A stretch of DNA of 64,000 nt from Pegea sp. RAD2-039 (taxonomy: Eukaryota; Chordata; Thaliacea; Salpida; Salpidae). The DNA is taken from the NCBI GenBank assembly GCA_034620365.1, contig JAQGEQ010000080.1:419146-483145 (forward strand), in the 5' to 3' direction. The notes beneath the pieces were generated by a model. It was not told the DNA's origin and ran no database searches. It saw nothing but the letters and a program-made list of their open reading frames with translations. This document shows positions 23,750 through 35,836 of the stretch, piece by piece (position 1 is the first letter of the stretch; each line of letters begins with the position of its first letter). The position numbers and the translations under genes are program-made.

Positions 23750-26700
23750 TATTCGAACTTCTAGAAGCTAGTAGTATTTATTGCATATCAAAAAAAATTA
23801 TTAATAGTAACAATTATAATAAAAGGTTTACACAAAATTTATTGCAACCTGAAAGTTTGAAAATAAATTTACATCAATTGAAAAAATTGGTTTGAGTTTT
23901 TTTAAATTTGTTTAAACAGCAAATTTGCTTCATTTCAAAGATTAAACTTTAGTTACCTTTAAATACTTTATTATTATTTGTAGCTTAAAAAAAGATTTTA
24001 CAGCTACTTAGCATTTGATTTAAGAATAATATTTTATACAAAAGTTAATTATATCAAATAAAGGTAAGTCTTAAAATCATTACATTAAGTTTAAATAAAT
24101 AAAAATATTATTTTAGCAAAACAAGTAGTTAAAAACAAGTAAGACGTTTAGAAAGAAGACATGTAGATAGAAGATTCAAGAAAAAATAAGTTACATATTA
24201 CTTAAACCAATTAAGCACTTTTGTTAAATTTAAACGCAGTATGTTGAAGGATAATTTCTAATTTGAAAAAAAAAAGCAATATTTTTCAATGAAGACAGAA
24301 AAATGTTTAAAGACTTGTGTGTTTTTAACTCTAGATAACTAAAATTACTCTACTTTATTGCAAATAAAATTATTTTTTACTAAATCAAAATCTTGACTTT
24401 CAATTTAAATAACTAATAACTAATCAATTTGATAACTAATTCATATATAATTTTCTAAAGAAAAATGTTTTTAAATCAAAGCTTGTTTTTGAAAATTTTC
24501 TTAGCTACTTGAAATTGATGATAAGAACAAATTTTGTTATACAAAAAAAGTTTAAAAAAATTTAATCAAAATTGGATAACAATAATAACATAAAAAATTT
24601 GTTTAAAAACGTGGCATTTTTGCACGTATTCCATATAATTTAAATATTTACAAACAGTTCTCACTCCGTATTTAGAAAGTGTTATTTGTTAGCTAACATT
24701 TCTTTTAATTTTAGAAATAACTTTAATTTAAATATAGATTGTTTATATTTCAAATATCTAAATTTATTATATGTCAACCAAATAAGGCAAAAAAATGTTC
24801 GTAAAATAATCATAAGAAAGATTTTTATCGAACTTTATCTGTCAACGCAAAACCCGGAAATAAAATTTTCTTATTATTAAGCTTTAGCCTAAACCTGAGA
24901 ACTGAAAAATGTCAAGTGAAACTAAAATGAAACTTACAAATAAAAAATAAAATTAACTTTTGAACTAAGTTACTGTAATAATAATAAACATCTATTGTTT
25001 AATAGTTATTTAAGTGAAATAACTGCTTCAAAATAGTTATAGGATGTTCAAAACATCATAAACCCCTTCATGAAGTTAAAGATAAAACTTAAAACAGATT
25101 CAAATTACACGTTTTCATAAAATAGTCAAAATAAAATTTATAGAGTAAGTTGAAAATAATTGTAGTTATGCATAATTCGACTGTTGAACTAGTTTTAACA
25201 CAAATTTCAAATGCTAAGGAATATAGATATTTAAACTTTAATTATTAATATAATGTTTTTAACTTTCGTTATCTTAATTTCTATGATCTACAAATACATT
25301 GTACATTGTCACTTTCTTTAACATTTTTGTGATTGCCCTTGGTCAACTAGATATTTTATCTGATCTATATTTTAGCTAAGACTTTTAGACTGAAATTTAA
25401 ATTTTATTTTGTCAAAATTTCGTTCAAAATTTATAAATAATAATTGAATTATATAAACTAACCTTTTAACTAATTACAAAGCTGATAAACAAAGTAGTTA
25501 TACCTCATATTATTACGTGAAAATTTATATAGAAACCAAAATTCTGGTCAATTAATCATACAGTAATAATAATAATCTAAATTCTAGGCGCTGCATTTTA
25601 ATAAAATCTTTGCTAGTTCAAAACAAAAGCTTCTAAATAGGCCTTTCTACAATCTTAAAGCAGGAAAAGGAATAACGTAGGAACCTAAAAAAACTGCTAG
25701 TGTTTCCAAGCTGTTTTTTGCAAAAACTCTGAATAAATGAACTATTAAAATAAACGAGTTAACATAAGATAATAGTTGAACTCACTTCTTGCATTGCATA
25801 AAAATGTGTTTAATATTCTTTCGATCAACGTAGTACTGATAAGCAAAAAATCTAAAAAAAATGTTAAGCTTATAAATCCTCTGTTTTTCACTTCATGTAC
25901 AATCAGCCTTGTACTATAATAAATAAAATCAAAACTTGTTTCCTTAAATCAAAGTTTATTGATAGAATTGAAAATTTGAAGTTTGCTGAGTTTGTTGAAA
26001 TAAACTTTACAAGTTACAAGTACTTGTTATCATCTTAAAGTTTTTTGATTTTTTGGTTTTATTTATGGATCTTCTGGTTTTAACAGCTTTTGACGTATCC
26101 TAAACAGATAAAAACAGTTAAATTTTAACTTAGCAAATAATTTTTTTCGGAAATTTAATTTTATTGTAAATTGGTTATCAAATTTTAAACGTATATCTGA
26201 TTGTTTAGAATAATGTGTTTCATCTCAACTCATAAGTTGCAAATGCAGTTGGGAATATCGTTTACTATTATCTACCTTCTCTATACTAAATCCTCTTCCT
26301 ATCTTACAGTTTCAAAAACTTTTGGCTAGCTAACCTACTGCCAATTAGCTGTTAGTTTCATTCAAAGCTGGTACAACTATTAAAAAGATAATACTGTAAT
26401 TAAAGTTAAGCTTAAAAACTTGACTACAAAAACTATCGTTTTTGCTTGAAACTATACAATGTAAAGTCTTGCCTGTAATAAGTAAATATTATTTACATCA
26501 AATAATTGAAGTGTTGTAGAATCTGAAGTTTCATTGTGAAACGAAAGAAGTTTTTACCAACGACTTAGATTTGTAACTAAACACCTTATATTTTTAAAAC
26601 TTCGAAATGGTTTTGTTTTGACTTTAAAAATTTAATATGGTGCTGAAATGTCTATAATTTACCGTTAATAGCATAAATGAATAATGAAGTTCTTCAAATT

Positions 26701-28320
26701 ATTTGAAGTACGAAAAGGTTAACCAAAAATAATCTAGAAATAAATTCATTTAATAAAAAGATACTTCTACATTTTTTAGTTTGTTTTTCCTGTAAAGTCA
26801 AACAGTATTATGACATAGTGTTTTAATAATTTTTACTTTTGTCTAAAAATCTTTGTCTTGTTTACTCTTTTCATGGCCAAATAAAAGCTATTTTAGCCAA
26901 ATTTTCCTTACAGAATAGCGAACATTTTGAACAGCCAAATTATTTCATTTGAGCTATGATAAACAAAATATGGTCAGCAACAAAATGGTTTAAAAAAGAA
27001 ATAAGAGTGAGTTTTATTACTAATTTTTACTTTTATATTTTCATTATTATGATTCAGAGTAATATTAACTTAATATTGAAATAATTCTAACAATTAAATT
27101 TTTGCCAACATATATTTTTATCAGCTTTTTTAAACTTAAATTAGAAACATATACCTTTAAAAATCTGTAATAGCTTTTGTAAGATATAGTCTGATTTATT
27201 TTCTTTGGTATTTGTTTACTTTTTTACATTGCTTTTTTGCACATAAATTGCAATTTTTGTAGTTTATATTCTTATAAAAATAGGTAATAAACTTTGTTAA
27301 CTTGTTTTGAAGATCATAAACGATTTTATTTCGATTATACTAGTTTGAGACTAAATCTTCTTTCTATATCTCATTTTTGCTAGTTAGAATCATATTAAAC
27401 ATAATTTATTTTTTTTTAAGATTTAAACTTATTTAAGATTATATATAGTCAATGATTAATTAATGAAATTGATAACCAATTTTCAGTAGTGTGTCACTGT
27501 AAGCTTTTGTTTCACAAAACTTCTGTAACATTAAACAAGACTTCTAGGAGAAATGGGAGAGGATCAGAGTATTTGCTAACTAGTTAAAGTGTCTCAAACA
27601 GATATTGTGTCATAAGACCCTTCTACTTCTTCAGTAACTAATTTTTTAATAAAACTAGTTAGTGGTATAAACAATATAGAGCTTAGTTCTTCCTCTGCAG
27701 AGTTAATGATAGTTGTTAAAACTCAGTTATCAAAAGTCATTTTTGACACCATTCTAAGCTTTTTCAGTCATTCCATAATAAATTATTCAATTTTAGATAT
27801 TCAAAAATTATCTTATACAAAAACTAATTACAGCTCATACATTGCTTCGACTATCAAGCTAAAATTAAATTAAATATTATGAAGAACTCTTATAAGTTAC
27901 GGAAATGATCTTTAGGGATCGTAAGCAACCAAAAACTCGCATTTAAAAACGTTTAATGTGTAGGTTACAGCAGATTCAAAAAGATTGATAACACCAAAAT
28001 AAATTTTAATTTATCTACTTTTGAAAAACCTGAAACTAACAATATTTGCAGCAAATAGAATTCAAAGTAAAAAAACCAAGTAATTAGCTTTAGAAACAAT
28101 TATTTGTCTTAAAATTTATAAATCTTCATTAAATGTTTAACAATTGAACCTATTTTTCAACTCTACAAATCTAGCTATCTAAAATTGACCTAATTTGACT
28201 TTTAAAAGAATTCCTTAGTTGTATAATAATTGCAAATTTTTTTTACGAGTCTTTTAATGAAAAATCAAAAATTAAATACACAACAAATAAAAGTATGTTT
28301 AATTAAAGGACTAATAGTTT
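23750..28320. other. 4.6 kb gene desert
   Basis: Extremely AT-rich with no exon-like stretch, repeat or RNA gene that I can support. The short frames at 23695-23895 and 24686-24880 are shadows or chance frames. The left edge should hold the promoter of the 595-residue gene, but no clear TATA box stands out against the AT-rich background. Confidence 0.5.
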
Positions 28321-28323
28321 TTT

Positions 28324-29627
28324 TTAGTAATAATAATGTCTGCCGTTTATAATACCGAATGTATCATAGCCGGCAATCTTCATTTCGTGTGCTTGTAATT
28401 GTTCATTTCCAAATAAGTGATATCTCTATCAAAACAAAAAATCTAAATTAAATTCTAAATTGATTTAGAAGTTTATTGGTTTATAATTTAAATGGTTTAA
28501 TAATTTAACACCAAATGGACTTTGAAAAAATATTAGAATTTAAGGGTATATACTTACATCACGAGCAGCAAAAAATACTCTTCCAGCCAAACTGCTATCA
28601 CTACCAGCAGAATGTGCAGTACCGATCCGAGATACATTTAATTCATCAGCTAGTCTTTGTAATCCATACCCTTTACGCTAAGATTTTAACTAATTGTTAA
28701 GATCAGGATATATTTTGCAGACATCAGAAACTTACATTGTAATCATGTAAAAGTATGTACTTCAAATCATATATTTTTCCAAAAATAGAACGAATTAGGA
28801 TTTGTGATTCTTCTCTACTAGCCGGAAGTGATCTTGCAATTGCTTTTAACAGAAAAAAGATGTCGTATTCACTGCCAAAGTGCGAAAATTTGTTTTGTAA
28901 GCTTAGATTTTCATGTAATTGACATAAGATTAAAGTAATTAGGAATAAATTAAATAAATCTTAATTCATATTAATATTGATAGACATACCCGTGAAACAC
29001 TATAAAAGTGTTTCTAAAATTTTGGAAAAGACTTGACTCAAGTGCCAATCTTCGAAAATCTTCAAGATCAACTCCAAAACCTGGGAGCACGTCAAAATTT
29101 ATTCCACCATTTCGTTGTAAAAACTCTATTGACTGTGGAGAGCTTGCATCATGTCTGTACTCGAATTACAAATTTTCAGAGATTTCATTGATGACAATAC
29201 TTTTATTACAAAAATTTGCAAACTATTTCCTACATACCTGATGTTGAATCGGAAATTGAAGCTCCAACAACATACAGGTGTTGACAATTCACCCTTTTCG
29301 TCCATTAGTGTGATTCCAAGTTGAATCATTTTAACGGCATCAATATTTCTTTTGATATGAAGATACTTATCTTCAAGAGGTAGAAATCTAGGTTCCCTAA
29401 AAATGACACCAGGAAACTCAGTGTCCTAAAAATAACAACATTTATAGCAACTTTTAAGTCTTAACGGTTTTAAAATTAGAAATGTCTTTTAATAATTATA
29501 AACTTACAATTGAGATGAATTTGTATTTCATTAAAGCCAGCTTTATCTGGGCGAATGCTTCCTTTAAATTCATTTGATACACCTCAACAGTTTGACCTTG
29601 TTGAAAGACAGGTCTGTTAAAACTCAT
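28324..29627 (-). CDS. cnot7: CAF1/POP2 (CNOT7/8-type) deadenylase
   Basis: Catalytic subunit of the CCR4-NOT complex, which shortens mRNA poly(A) tails. Exons in order: 29508-29627, 29238-29426, 28990-29154, 28736-28871, 28558-28677 and 28324-28425, with GT-AG introns of 55 to 130 bases or so, about 276 residues against about 285 in animals. Visible motifs: [11 protein letters not shown] (N terminus), DTEFPGV with the first catalytic D and [35 protein letters not shown] with the third acidic residue, IYDLKY, and [12 protein letters not shown] with the final H and D. All four DEDD-type acidic residues are present. Anomaly: exon 2 has six T where five are needed after GVI (29396-29404), which makes a stop. 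The following frame is otherwise intact, so an assembly indel is more likely than decay. Confidence 0.9.
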
Positions 29628-29629
29628 TT

Positions 29630-31045
29630 TCAGCTTTTTAAAATAAATAATTCTTTTGTAGAAAGATGATTTTTCAATTTATTAACATTAAATAATTACT
29701 GCAATAACTCTTTGTAGTGACCTCTATATACCTCGATAAATTTGTAATAAAAAGTATCTACAAAATAATAGAAAAAATTGAAGTTAATTAATTGCAATAC
29801 ATCTAAATAAATGTCATTTTAACAGCAGATAGACATGAAATAAAAACAATAACAGCTATATCTTTCTCAAAAACTTACATAACACAACAAATCAAACTGT
29901 AAGCTATTACTAAGTAGCTAAGCATTATATCCTTAACTAATACATTTTTTCATCTTCTTACTCATGTATTTACCTACTTTATTAAATTTATTCATTATTG
30001 AGTAGATAAGATTATGGTTTTAATGATCTCCCTACTTTAATATTGCTGTTTAACATCAAGCTTTTTGTTATAATGAAAACAAAAAAAATAACACTTAGGA
30101 CTTTTATGACTTTTTAATCCTGTTTACAACGACTAATTAACTTCAAATAAATTTTTAGTTTTTTTTTTATAACCTAAGTGTAATGCAAAAACTAATGAAA
30201 ATACATTAACAAAATTTATTTGAGATATAAATATATTCGAAATATAAAACATTATTTGAATATTTATCATTTTTAACTATATTAAGAACTATTGTTTATC
30301 TATAACATGACATTAAAGTATTACAAAGTCTTATATTTAGTAAAATATGATTTTACATTACTCTAATAGTCAAGCAAGGCTGTAATACAAACCAAAATAA
30401 ACATAAATACTTACTGTAAATACTTTACCCATACGAACATTAGTGAATCTTTATTAAAATTTTGTTTAAAACAATCCTTAATCGAGAAATAATAATTGAA
30501 TATATTCTTACATCAAAGTTATATTTTGCTAATTATTTGCACTTTTTTTTTCAAATTCTAGGACAGATTTTCCATTTGTGTTAATTTTGCATTATCTTCA
30601 CAGAAAAAGTTCTTGTCTTTGCATTTTGTTAAATTAAAAATTTTCTAATCTAGTTAAAAATACTAAACATTTCCTCAATCTTTTAATTACTAATTCTAAT
30701 AAAATAAATAAAAATATCAATGTAAGTTTTCATTGCTACAAACAAAATACTTGTACTTTAACTTGAGCCCTGAAACTTTATGCTTTTTATAGTTTCATCA
30801 ATTTTTATCATCAATGATAAACTTGAATGGAATTAGACGTTCTTGCTTTGTCGGGAAAATACTTTCTAACAATATCATACATGTATTTCTTATTCCGTTA
30901 AATAACTACAAAATCACTTTTAATTTCACAGAAAATTAAAGATTTGCCGAATTAGTGGAACAATTGATAAATAATTGTTCTTGCCTTGATACTTAAAGAC
31001 AAATGAGATAAATCAAACCAATTAAATAATAAAAAAAACAATCAA
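29630..31045. other. Intergenic, nothing seen
   Basis: Upstream side of CAF1. AT-rich with no frames, repeats or RNA genes recognised. The CAF1 promoter must lie at the left end, but no specific element can be picked out. Confidence 0.5.
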
Positions 31046-31048
31046 ACT

Positions 31049-31258
31049 TCATCTAATAAATGTATCCTTATCAACACAATCAACAACATTTTCAATCTTT
31101 TGGTCATCATCTTCTAAGACCTCTTGGTTCTTATCTTCATTAGTCAAAGCTATCTGTTTGCTGAATGTCCCTCTAAATGGTTTTAAATATTTTATGAAAA
31201 AGTAGTGGGTATAACTTTGAATGTTAGCCTTAAAATAAACAGTCACTCGTGTTATTGG
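31049..31258 (-). CDS. Possible terminal exon of an unknown gene
   Basis: A minus-strand frame ending with an acidic tail (NEDKNQEVLEDDDQK, then DCVDKDTFIR and stop) whose composition is richer in G, D and E than chance frames here. Two acceptor-like sites are possible: CTAAG at about 31264 and CATTTAG at about 31172. No partner exons upstream (31260-33170) could be recognised, and no ATG begins the frame. It may be a real last exon or a chance frame. Confidence 0.25.
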   Translation of the reverse strand, partial: PITRVTVYFKANIQSYTHYFFIKYLKPFRGTFSKQIALTNEDKNQEVLEDDDQKIENVVDCVDKDTFIR

Positions 31259-31259
31259 A

Positions 31260-33170
31260 TAACCTTAGAATTTTAGTGTTATCTCTAATAAAAACTGGTT
31301 ACTGGTTGTAAATAAGATTATTTGCTATTACTAAAGAGAGTAGAAGCATTGTAACTTCACAATAAACGTTGTTAACTTAACAAAAACAAATATACCCTTC
31401 AACTTTCTTCTTCTAAACTCAAGATGGTTTATAAAAATAAATCAATTAATATCTTTCAAATAATCTTTTAATACCTTTCAAACCTTTACAATAAACCATC
31501 AAACTTTAAAATATAATTCTTTTAATTTTATAAATTCATACCTTTTTAAAAATTAAAACTGATTTTAATTAAACACTAAAGATACTTGTAAGATGAATAT
31601 GTGATTATTAAACTAATAAAATCTATAATCAAAATAAAAACTGGCACTTTCATGATTTGCTGAATTTCATAAGAAAACTTTAAATATTAAAACTTGTTTC
31701 ATTTTTTAATAAAAAATACAAAATTTGTTTATGAAACGTTTAATAACTAGTTGAATGTAAGCATTCCATTAAATTTCTTTAAGTTTTATTTTGTGTCCTA
31801 ACTATCATTCACAATCGAGATGGATTAGAATAAAACAATAAAATCAATCTACCACATGATCTTTCTAATTCAAATTTTTAACTGACAACTTTCAATATAA
31901 AAGAATTCATATCTAACTGGATTAAGGATTTAAAATTTATTTCATTTTTTATGACTTCATCTTACATAGCTAGAAAGTGAATAACAAAAAAAATTAAATG
32001 AAACTCAAAACAAAATACCTTTTTTTCTGAAAGAAATTATTCCAAAATAACTAGTTAAGTAAAACTTTTTCTACAAACTATTTTTAAAACTGTTTTTCTA
32101 AGTATACAAACAAACATTTTAAACACAACCACTTAACATAAAAAAGAAAATACAGATATTTACAGAAAATTGTAATGTAGGGTTTGTGTTTTTACAGGAA
32201 TAAATGCATGCAGGTAAACGTTTTGAAATGGAAATAATAAAAATTTATTTAATTATATCACCTGTTTCTAAAATTTTTAATAATCACCATATATTAAGTT
32301 TAATAAATTAATTAAGTTAATTGAATAAATGTTTACTTAGTTTGCTTTTATTTATTTAAGTTTGACTCAGCTTATAACTTAAAAAAACCCTTTAAATCAT
32401 TTTTTCTATTACAGTTATGTAGTTTTTATCCAAATAAAAGGGTTTACTTATTAAAAAATATAAAACATTTAATTGCAATATCTTTACAGCCATTTTTTTA
32501 AAACAAAAAATATTGTTTAATAAAAATATTTGGTTTCTATGGAAGCAAATTTATTATTTTTTTATGGATGACCAAGGCAACTTTTGTTTTCAAATGAGAA
32601 ACAGCACTTTCTTATTAAATAACAAAAATTGAAATCAAAACATCTTTCTCAAAAGTCTTCCGTATATAGTTATTCCTTTCTTTATAATTTAAAACTGTCT
32701 CATAATATATAATTATCGAAAAAAAATATTAACTGAATTTCATATTTTTTCAATTAGTCTCGACGAACAATTACACTTAGTTTAATTTTCTTAATATTGT
32801 TCATAACTAATCTCACATCGCTTCATGTAAATCTGTTTACAAAAAAAAAACAATTTTAATTTCACCACAAAACATTTTCTTCAAAATTTAAGTATATAAA
32901 ATTGAAGTCTAAAAATACAGAAATATGGCATCTTAATTATCTTAGCTATTGTTTTTATTTTACCATTTGTACTAATAAAGTCTGTATTTTATCTCAAGTT
33001 TTGAGCAAGTATTCAAAACATGTATTTATAAGACTATAGACCTTTGACTTACCAAAAAAGTTAATTTGATAATGACCCCTTTACATTTTGTAGTTTCAAT
33101 TTCAGTCAAGTTAGAAAATATTCTTTGAAAAAATATTGATAGAAAATTTGTTTATTTAATAAATTATTTA
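31260..33170. other. Intergenic, nothing seen
   Basis: AT-rich sequence with no supported exon, repeat or RNA gene. Confidence 0.5.
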
Positions 33171-33171
33171 T

Positions 33172-33520
33172 TTCAATAAATACGAAAGAGGGTATATGAA
33201 AAGAGCACCTCTCGCTAACAACATTCTTACAAATAAAATCTTTTTAGCCAAAAATATAGAAAGTAAAATATGTAACACAAATGGTATTTCGATAGCACTT
33301 AAAGCATATAACAGTGAATAATTACATGGAATGTTAATATTATAAGAAAGAGAAACAAATCACAGTTTAGAATTGACAATGTTGGCAATATTATAAACCT
33401 GAGCATATTCGATCTTTTTGATATCACTAACTTGATATGGCATCCATGCACTAACATTGTATTCAATAATTGGACGTACGTACAATTTGAAAAGGTTAAT
33501 AAAAAAGCATGGATAATAAA
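33172..33520 (-). mobile_element. LINE 3' fragment, internally deleted
   Basis: On the minus strand it reads through the end of the LINE reverse transcriptase (RPIIEYNVSAWMPYQVSDI), then jumps to the last codons (YNIANIV) and the 3' UTR with the GCTAGCGAGAGGTGCTC-like tail and an AT-rich end at 33175. Against the copy at 43265, roughly 440 bases are missing between IEYAQ and YNIANIV. It is 5' truncated and dead. Confidence 0.8.
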
Positions 33521-34025
33521 GAAATGAATAACATCAAACTTTTATTTGTCTCTCTTGCGCTAAGCATTAGTTGTAAATTTCTAATCATTTTTGGTTAGGG
33601 TTGTATAACTATTTTCCAAAAAAGTAATTCAAGAAGTTTTTTTTTCTACCATTTAAGCTATTTCTCAATTTATTCTCAATAAATATTACACAACTTTAGA
33701 AGTTAGAGTTCTATATAAAATACGATTTATTGTTAAGAATAAAGTCAGTTCAGGATGTTTTTGAAAATTTGGCAATCTTATTTAGACGGGACAATTTCAT
33801 TAAATTACGTTTATTTAAATTCGTTTTTAGTCTAAGTCTGATATGCTAGTTGTAACTCAATCAATGTATGTTTGTACAGTTTTGCTAAATCATATATGAT
33901 CAAGTAGTATTTATAAACAGAACATAAATTATCGTGACTTATATTCTTCGTTTTTATTGTTTGGTTCAATTTTTAATTCTTTCTATTTTGCTTCATTATT
34001 GTAATAGCTTTTAAAAGGCCGAAAG
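33520..34025. other. Upstream region of the KH-domain gene
   Basis: AT-rich. It should include the promoter and 5' UTR of the gene starting at 34026. No definite TATA box, initiator or upstream exon can be chosen. Confidence 0.4.
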
Positions 34026-34889
34026 ATGCCTGGACGTGTTCGTGGAATCTTAACAAAGGACAGATTTTGTGGACACAATGAAGATATTTTTCATATTTCT
34101 CCAGCTTCTTCATTTAATATTCCCAACAAGGACTTACAAGAAACTCCAATAAACGGACTCATTACAGCAGAGGTTTCTTTTTCTAGTGCAGAAGCTTTAA
34201 ACAGTTTCACTGAAGGCGATGGCTTCAGAGGTTTATTCGAAATGATTTTATCTTGTTTACCAATTTATTTTTACAGATAATAACATTAAAAAACTGATGC
34301 AAGTGAGTAATACTTGGATAAAAGCATTCAATGTATATGGAAGCTTTACAGCAAAAATTTTCGGATCTGCGCTTGATGTTGATCACGCAATAACCAAAAT
34401 AATAAGAGACAATAGTGACTGTAAATGTATCAAGTTAGCTTCAACCATTTCTAGCGTCTGGCTTTTGATTTACAAATGTTTAATTAATTTTAGGTACAGT
34501 CCATGGTCTGTGTACCTTCCAAACAGTGGAGCTACCATCACTTTTGCACTTCAGTTTATACCATTTCGATATCATTCTCAAATAGTAGGTGATGAGAAAA
34601 GTCATTTGGAAAAAATTGAAGAGTTATCAGGGACAAAAATAGCCACTACCGACAACCAAAACTTCTCTGTGATCATTAAAGGTTACTTCTAAGTTATTCT
34701 AATGATTAAACCCTGGTATTCTTAAACCACTTAAAATTTGCAGCTCTAAATGTTTATCAGTTTTCAAATCACTTAAATTTAGTAACGATAATCTTTGTAT
34801 TGATTACAGGACATTATATTAAAATTCGTGAGGCTCAACGATTAATCACTGAGAAAATCATCAAGCTGATGTGCCCAACTTTCATCTAA
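34026..34889 (+). CDS. KH-domain RNA-binding protein
   Basis: Exons 34026-34230, 34277-34681 and 34810-34889 join in frame to 229 residues (MPGRVRGILTKDRF to KLMCPTFI). The C-terminal third has a type I KH fold order: a strand (TFALQFIPF), helix, a GDEK loop in place of GxxG, HLEKIEELSGTKI, a strand FSVIIKG, then an exon boundary and the last helix REAQRLITEKI. KH domains bind single-stranded RNA or DNA. The middle may hold a second, degenerate KH-like region (YGSFTAKIFGSALDVDHAITKI). Odd point: exon 2 contains a stretch with excellent GT and AG ends (34421-34493, 73 nt) whose translation looks intron-like, but removing it would shift the KH frame. The gene converges on POC5. Confidence 0.7.
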
Positions 34890-34914
34890 GTACTTAATCA
34901 AGTAATTTATATTC

Positions 34915-34920
34915 AATAAA
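34915..34920 (+). terminator. Polyadenylation signal of the KH gene
   Basis: A consensus AATAAA 25 bases after the stop codon, in sequence otherwise plain AT-rich. Position is suitable for a very short 3' UTR. Confidence 0.5.
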
Positions 34921-35836
34921 AGCTAAACAGATATTTTGTGAAAATTTGTTTGTTTAAAGTTTTGTGACCAATATTCTCAACCCTAAATGAAAGAATTTTT
35001 GGTGAATGTTATATCTGATTGAAGATTTTAAATGTTTTTATTGCTGCTCCTCAATAAAATGATATTAATTCTGAACTTTGAATTTAGTTTAAGAACGTTA
35101 TTAAGGGTTCACCTTGATGATTGAAAATAATCTAGAGATTAATAAGAGAAATTATTAGTGATTACGTTTGAAATAACCTTTTTAAAAATTTAATAGAAAT
35201 TCTTTAGATAAGAAACTGATTAAATCATTTTAAAATTTATTTGTTTCAAGTGGTAGATAGAAGCAACTGTTCTGCAAAAATAATCTTAAAACATTAAAGT
35301 ATTAATTTTGAGTACAAGGTATAATGCAGAATATTGCTGGAATCGAGTTAAGTAAAGGAAAGCTGTAATAAAAACTACAAAAATTACTTCAGATTTATTT
35401 TCAGGTACAAGATTTCAATTTCAAGTTAGCTTTTGTTGGAAAATAGTGATATTTTAATGCTTTTAATAAAAGAAAATTTAAATTAAAACTCCAAAGTATT
35501 TTTGTTACAAAATCAACAACTTGAAACTAACCAGGCACATATAAGTAAATTTTAGATTTTGCATCATTTAGAAAATTAGTTTTCAAAGAAATCGAAGAAA
35601 TAAAGATTCAGAATTTTCATTCATTTTATTTCAATCTAAGAGCACATCACTTTTTCAGTATTTGAATAAACAGAATTATCTTAATCTGCAAGAGCTATAA
35701 AATTATTTCAATGTTTTTACATGTTGATGAATCATTCCAAGTGTGGCATACAATAATATCAATACATTAGTAATTTGTTAACACAATCTGCTTCATTAAT
35801 CTAATGATGACTAATACAACATTATAACTACTAAGT
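34921..35836. other. Convergent intergenic region between the KH gene and POC5
   Basis: The two genes end tail to tail here. AT-rich, with no frame or repeat of note. Confidence 0.5.

Noticed and set aside
29390..29410. A tiny intron explaining the CAF1 frame break
   Set aside because: The GT-to-AG stretch would be only 14 nt, shorter than any other intron seen here. A one-base homopolymer change explains it more simply.
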